Assembly (NCBI GenBank): GCA_015066345.1
Contig: SVOQ01000005.1
Coordinates: 45,304-109,303 of the forward strand
Origin: Oscillospiraceae bacterium
GTDB lineage: Bacteria; Bacillota; Clostridia; Oscillospirales; Acutalibacteraceae
Direction: 5' to 3'
DNA length: 64,000 bases
Notes under the pieces: model-generated
The model's database searches: none
What the model saw: only the letters and a program-made list of their open reading frames with translations
What the model was told of the DNA's origin: nothing
Shown here: piece by piece, positions 60,873 through 64,000 of the stretch
How positions within the stretch are numbered: position 1 is the first letter of the stretch
Layout of the letters: each line of letters opens with the position of its first letter
Program-made: the position numbers and the translations under genes

Positions 60873-61850
60873 ATGAACTTTCAAAAAAATGAAAAAACAG
60901 GCTTTTATGAGGGTTTTGCTCTTGTGAAAAGTTGCGATAAAAAGAGTGCTAAAAACGGCACATTTTTCCTTGATGCGGTTTTAGGTGACAAAGACGGTGA
61001 AATCTACGCCAAAATGTGGGACTACCGCGAGGAAAATACACCAATGCCCAAGGTTAATACAATTGTAAAAGTCCGCGGTATGTTGCAACAGTACAACGGT
61101 AACGACCAGTTTATTATACAACGTATCAGAGCAGTAAATGATGAGGACGGAGTGAAACTTTCCGACTTCGTAAAATCTGCCGACTGTAAGGGCGAGGATA
61201 TGCTCGAAACTATTATCGGAATTGTTAATGGTTTTAGTGATGAGGAACTTAAAGCGGTTGTACTTTCTATGATTGAGGATAATAAGACGGCGCTTGTGAC
61301 CTTCCCTGCGGCAGAAAAACTTCATCACGCAATGTTGGGTGGTCTTCTTTACCATACGCTTTCAATAGTACGCCTTGCGGAGTGTGTTTGCGGTATTTAC
61401 CCCTGTATAGACCGTGAACTTCTTATATCGGGGGCGGTACTTCACGATATTGCTAAAATCCGCGAATACAGCCTTAATGATGCGGGTGTGGTTGACGGTC
61501 ACACTTTAGAGGGTATGCTTCTTGGTCACCTTGTAATGGGTGCCGAGGATGTGGGTAGAAAATGTGATGAATTAAATGTAACGAGTGAAAAGAAGTTTCT
61601 TCTTCAGCATATGCTTATTTCACATCACGGTCAACTTGAATTCGGTGCCGCAGTAAGACCCGGTTTCATTGAGGCAGAAGTCCTTTCGCAACTTGATATG
61701 TTTGATGCCAATATTTACGAAATGGCGGATGCTCTTAAAGATGTTGAGGTAGGGGGCTTTACAAACAGATTATGGATGCTCGATAACAGACGTTTTTACA
61801 ACCACGGTAGAATTGATGTTCAGCCTCAGGCTAACATTATTGAAGAATAA
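60873..61850 (+). CDS. yhaM: 3'-5' exoribonuclease YhaM-like (OB fold plus HD domain)
   Basis: Seen: 325 residues. An N-terminal OB-fold (FYEGFALVKSCDKKSAKNGTFFLDAVLGDKDGEIYAKMWD) binds nucleic acid. The HD phosphohydrolase domain has HHAMLGGLLYHTLSIVRLAE, VLHDIAKIREYS, GHLVMG and MLISHHGQLEFGA. Known: YhaM trims RNA 3' ends in Firmicutes. Ribosome site: AAAGGAG. Confidence 0.92.
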   Translation: MNFQKNEKTGFYEGFALVKSCDKKSAKNGTFFLDAVLGDKDGEIYAKMWDYREENTPMPKVNTIVKVRGMLQQYNGNDQFIIQRIRAVNDEDGVKLSDFVKSADCKGEDMLETIIGIVNGFSDEELKAVVLSMIEDNKTALVTFPAAEKLHHAMLGGLLYHTLSIVRLAECVCGIYPCIDRELLISGAVLHDIAKIREYSLNDAGVVDGHTLEGMLLGHLVMGAEDVGRKCDELNVTSEKKFLLQHMLISHHGQLEFGAAVRPGFIEAEVLSQLDMFDANIYEMADALKDVEVGGFTNRLWMLDNRRFYNHGRIDVQPQANIIEE

Positions 61851-61864
61851 GATGGGGTGATAAT

Positions 61865-62896
61865 ATGAGAAATCATGAAGTAACAAAAGTTCAGAAGCTT
61901 TTAAAAGAGGACGGTTCTTTGCGTGAACCCGGTTGGTCAAAGCAACTTTTCCAACAGTATTCGCGTGACGATATAAAAGCCCCTAAATTCAGAATCAAAG
62001 AATGGGATTACTATCTTGTTGTTTCCGAAGAACACGATATCGCAGTTGCCTTTACTATCTCCGACGACGGATATATCGGTTTACAGTCCGCGTCATTCCT
62101 TGATTTAGGTGCTAATCCTTGGGAGCATACGGAAACTATACTTAATGCTTTCCCTATGGGTAAATTACATCTTCCTGTTTCAAGTGATTCGGGTGTAACA
62201 AAGTATAAAGATAAAAGACTTGATATGTCATTTACCGTTGGGGAAAATAAACGTGTTCTTCGTTGTGATTACAAGAATTTCAACAAAGAAAAAGACCTTA
62301 AGTGTAATATTACACTTTCTCAACCGCCCATGGATACAATGGTTATTGCCACTCCCTGGAAGGAAAAGAAAACCGCTTTCTATTACAATCAGAAAATCAA
62401 TTGTATGAGAGCAAGCGGTACAATTGAATATGACGGCGTAACTTATGAACTTAACCCTGAAATCGACTATGGTACTCTTGATTGGGGCAGGGGCGTTTGG
62501 ACATATGATAATACCTGGTATTGGGGTTCGGGTAATATGACCGTTAACGGTAAGCCCTTTGGTTTCAATATCGGTTACGGCTTCGGTGATACAACCGCCG
62601 CAAGTGAAAATATACTTTTCTATGACGGCAAATGCCATAAACTTGATGATGTGACATTTAATATCCCTGAGTCGGGCTATACTGACCCTTGGACATTTAC
62701 TTCAAGCGACGGCAGATTTGAAATGGAGTTTGTACCCATTCTTGACCGTGCGGCTAAAATTGATGTTAAATTCATTATTACCGACCAACATCAGGTTTTC
62801 GGCAGACTTAGCGGTAAAGCAGTGCTTGATGACGGCACAGTTCTTGAAATCAAAGATTGTCTTTGCTTTGCCGAAGATGTACATAACAAATATTGA
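61865..62896 (+). CDS. DUF2804 family protein
   Basis: Seen: 343 residues with the DUF2804 pattern KEWDYYLVVSEEHDIAVAFTISDDGYIGLQSASFLDL and TLDWGRGVWTYDNTWYWGSGNMTVNGKPFGFNIGYGFGDT. It has no signal peptide or membrane helix. The fold resembles lipocalin-like/hydroxyneurosporene-type beta proteins, suggesting a lipid or hydrophobic ligand; this is inference. Function unknown. It is 14 bases after yhaM and eight before prmA, so it probably belongs to the same operon. Confidence 0.88.
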   Translation: MRNHEVTKVQKLLKEDGSLREPGWSKQLFQQYSRDDIKAPKFRIKEWDYYLVVSEEHDIAVAFTISDDGYIGLQSASFLDLGANPWEHTETILNAFPMGKLHLPVSSDSGVTKYKDKRLDMSFTVGENKRVLRCDYKNFNKEKDLKCNITLSQPPMDTMVIATPWKEKKTAFYYNQKINCMRASGTIEYDGVTYELNPEIDYGTLDWGRGVWTYDNTWYWGSGNMTVNGKPFGFNIGYGFGDTTAASENILFYDGKCHKLDDVTFNIPESGYTDPWTFTSSDGRFEMEFVPILDRAAKIDVKFIITDQHQVFGRLSGKAVLDDGTVLEIKDCLCFAEDVHNKY

Positions 62897-62904
62897 GGTG
62901 CGTA

Positions 62905-63822
62905 ATGGAGTACACGGAAGTTAAAATATATGTTCCCACAATTCATACCGAAAATGCGTCAGGAATAGCTGTAATGACAGTGCCGTACGGCATTTATATT
63001 GAGGATTACAGTAATCTTGAAGATGAAGCGTGGGAAATTGCCCATATTGACCTAATTGATGAGGATTTACTTGGTAAAAATCGCGAGGAGTCAATAATCC
63101 ATATTTACCTTGAAGAAGGTATGAATCCGGCGGAAGCAGTGTCTTTTATATCCGAAAGACTTGATGCAGAGAAAATAGATTACAAAATAGAAACTGACGG
63201 TTGTTCCGAAGAGGATTGGGCGGATAAATGGAAGGCTTATTTTAAACCTACGCCCGTTGGTAACAGGCTTTTCATAAGACCCACTTGGATTGATGACTAT
63301 GACGCAGGGGACAGAGCAATTCTTAATATTGAGCCCGGTGCCGCTTTTGGTACGGGTACTCACGATACTACGAGACTTTGTCTTGAAGTGCTTGATGAAA
63401 TAGTAACTGATAAAGATACTGTTCTTGATATCGGTTGCGGTAGTGGTATTTTGGCAATTGCCTCTATGTTACTTGGTGCCGAAAAGGGTTTCGGAGTGGA
63501 TATTGACCCTGTTGCGGTTAAAACTGCTACTGAAAACGGTAAAATGAACGGCATTGATGAGAGGGTTTTACAGTTTGTCTGTGGCGACCTTGCGGATAAG
63601 GTTACCGAAAAATACAGTATTGTAGTTGCTAATATTGTTGCGGATATTATTAAACTATTCAGTACACAAGTGAGAGCGTTTATGCTTCCCGGTGCTAAGT
63701 TTATTGCATCAGGTATAATTGATACGAGAGCGGACGAGGTTTGCCAAAGCCTTGAAGATGCGGGCCTTAAAATAGTACGCCGAATTGAAAACGGCGGTTG
63801 GGTATGTCTTGTGTGCGAATAA
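62905..63822 (+). CDS. prmA: Ribosomal protein L11 methyltransferase
   Basis: Seen: 305 residues, MEYTEVKIYVPTIHTENASGIAVM, with a PrmA-type N-domain, WADKWKAYFKPTPVGNRLFIRPTW, GAAFGTGTHDTTRLCLE, the S-adenosylmethionine motif LDIGCGSGILAIASMLLGA and IVVANIVADII. The ATG at 62905 follows GAGGTG. Known: PrmA trimethylates several residues of ribosomal protein L11. A long hairpin follows the gene. Confidence 0.96.
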   Translation: MEYTEVKIYVPTIHTENASGIAVMTVPYGIYIEDYSNLEDEAWEIAHIDLIDEDLLGKNREESIIHIYLEEGMNPAEAVSFISERLDAEKIDYKIETDGCSEEDWADKWKAYFKPTPVGNRLFIRPTWIDDYDAGDRAILNIEPGAAFGTGTHDTTRLCLEVLDEIVTDKDTVLDIGCGSGILAIASMLLGAEKGFGVDIDPVAVKTATENGKMNGIDERVLQFVCGDLADKVTEKYSIVVANIVADIIKLFSTQVRAFMLPGAKFIASGIIDTRADEVCQSLEDAGLKIVRRIENGGWVCLVCE

Positions 63823-63827
63823 AAAAC

Positions 63828-63872
63828 AAAGAAACGGTTCAAACCATCATTTTAGGTTTGAACCGTTTCTTT
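63828..63872. terminator. Long perfect hairpin after prmA
   Basis: An 18-bp perfect stem: AAAGAAACGGTTCAAACC (63828-63845) and its reverse complement (63855-63872). It is probably a terminator, although it could belong to the adjoining hairpin series. Confidence 0.75.
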
Positions 63873-63880
63873 CAGTTGGT

Positions 63881-64000
63881 CCCTTTAGGGGTGGAAATAA
63901 ACCCCCGGTTCTACCGGGGGAAGAAAAAGGCTTCAGCAAAGCCAAAAACGGCGAGCTCAAAGCCGCCGAAGTAGTTGCAAATAATTAATCCTCCAAGTAG
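63881..64000 (+). mobile_element. Hairpin series resembling the left end of an IS200/IS605-type element (cut by the window edge)
   Basis: Seen: CCC-TTTA-GGG (63881-63890), CCCCCGGT-TCT-ACCGGGGG (63902-63920), GGCTT-CAGCA-AAGCC (63929-63943) and CGGC...GCCG (63949-63965), with no gene. Known: IS200/IS605 elements have hairpins at their ends and a structured leader before the Y1 transposase gene. Inferred: such a gene may begin just past the window. Low confidence. Confidence 0.3.

Noticed and set aside
63785..63988. Open frame over the hairpin series at the window end
   Set aside because: It overlaps the prmA end in another phase and runs through several hairpins; no ribosome site or domain.

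Overview
The window looks like a chromosome segment of a low-to-moderate GC, spore-forming Clostridia, most likely an uncultured Oscillospiraceae/Ruminococcaceae-type gut or rumen bacterium. This is an inference from gene content. Sporulation markers are present: a SpoIIID regulator, a SigH-like sigma factor and a class B penicillin-binding protein. Other Clostridia-like traits are an IspH-ribosomal protein S1 fusion, secreted proteases with C-terminal dockerins, BspA-type leucine-rich-repeat surface proteins, and strong AGGAGG-type ribosome binding sites with frequent TTG and GTG starts. No rRNA, phage or CRISPR array was seen; one tRNA is present.

Layout. 1-4.4 kb: a sugar-type oxidoreductase, a membrane protein and two NAD-dependent epimerase/dehydratases. 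4.4-5.3 kb: a non-coding block with a strongly structured candidate RNA and an inverted-repeat element. 5.4-8.6 kb: a dockerin-bearing subtilase. 8.6-9.2 kb: mosaic repeats. 9.3-15.7 kb: spoIIID, a lipoprotein, a WYL regulator, an MreB/Mbl-type protein, polA and rimI. 15.7-24 kb: a secreted beta-helix protein, a tRNA-Arg, glycerate kinase and assorted metabolic and membrane genes. 24.5-31.7 kb: rubrerythrin, then an operon of two ceramidase-fold proteins, a GlcNAc-type kinase, a SIS protein and a GH84 hexosaminidase. 32-38.7 kb: a large BspA-like protein, a prolyl-tRNA editing protein, a HAD phosphatase, a flavoprotein and a phosphoglucomutase. 38.8-41.7 kb: two tiny divergent genes, a duplicated-domain protein and mcsA-mcsB. 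42.8-47.3 kb: two XRE regulators and an ECF sigma/anti-sigma operon with three tandem membrane paralogues. 47.3-49.7 kb: a dockerin-bearing C1 protease. 49.8-63.8 kb: housekeeping genes (ackA, tmcAL, HI0933-family flavoprotein, cmk, ispH-rpsA, sigH-like, PBP, tcdA, yhaM, prmA). The last 120 bases carry a series of hairpins resembling a transposon end.

The most unusual signals are non-coding. (1) Positions 4539-4730 hold a candidate independent small RNA with promoter, long nested helix, an 11-bp pseudoknot and a UUCG terminator. (2) Positions 58032-58121 hold a tRNA-like cloverleaf in the leader of a zinc-ribbon gene, lacking the usual elbow bases. (3) A composite intergenic repeat family occurs about six times, with hairpins whose arms change in compensating pairs. 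(4) An array of mini-hairpins separated by GCGATAT lies at 9056-9167. On the protein side, McsB lacks the phosphagen-kinase Cys, the MreB-like protein has Asn for the phosphate-2 Asp, the PBP has KTA instead of KTG, and the sigma-factor operon encodes three paralogues sharing an unfamiliar C-terminal domain.
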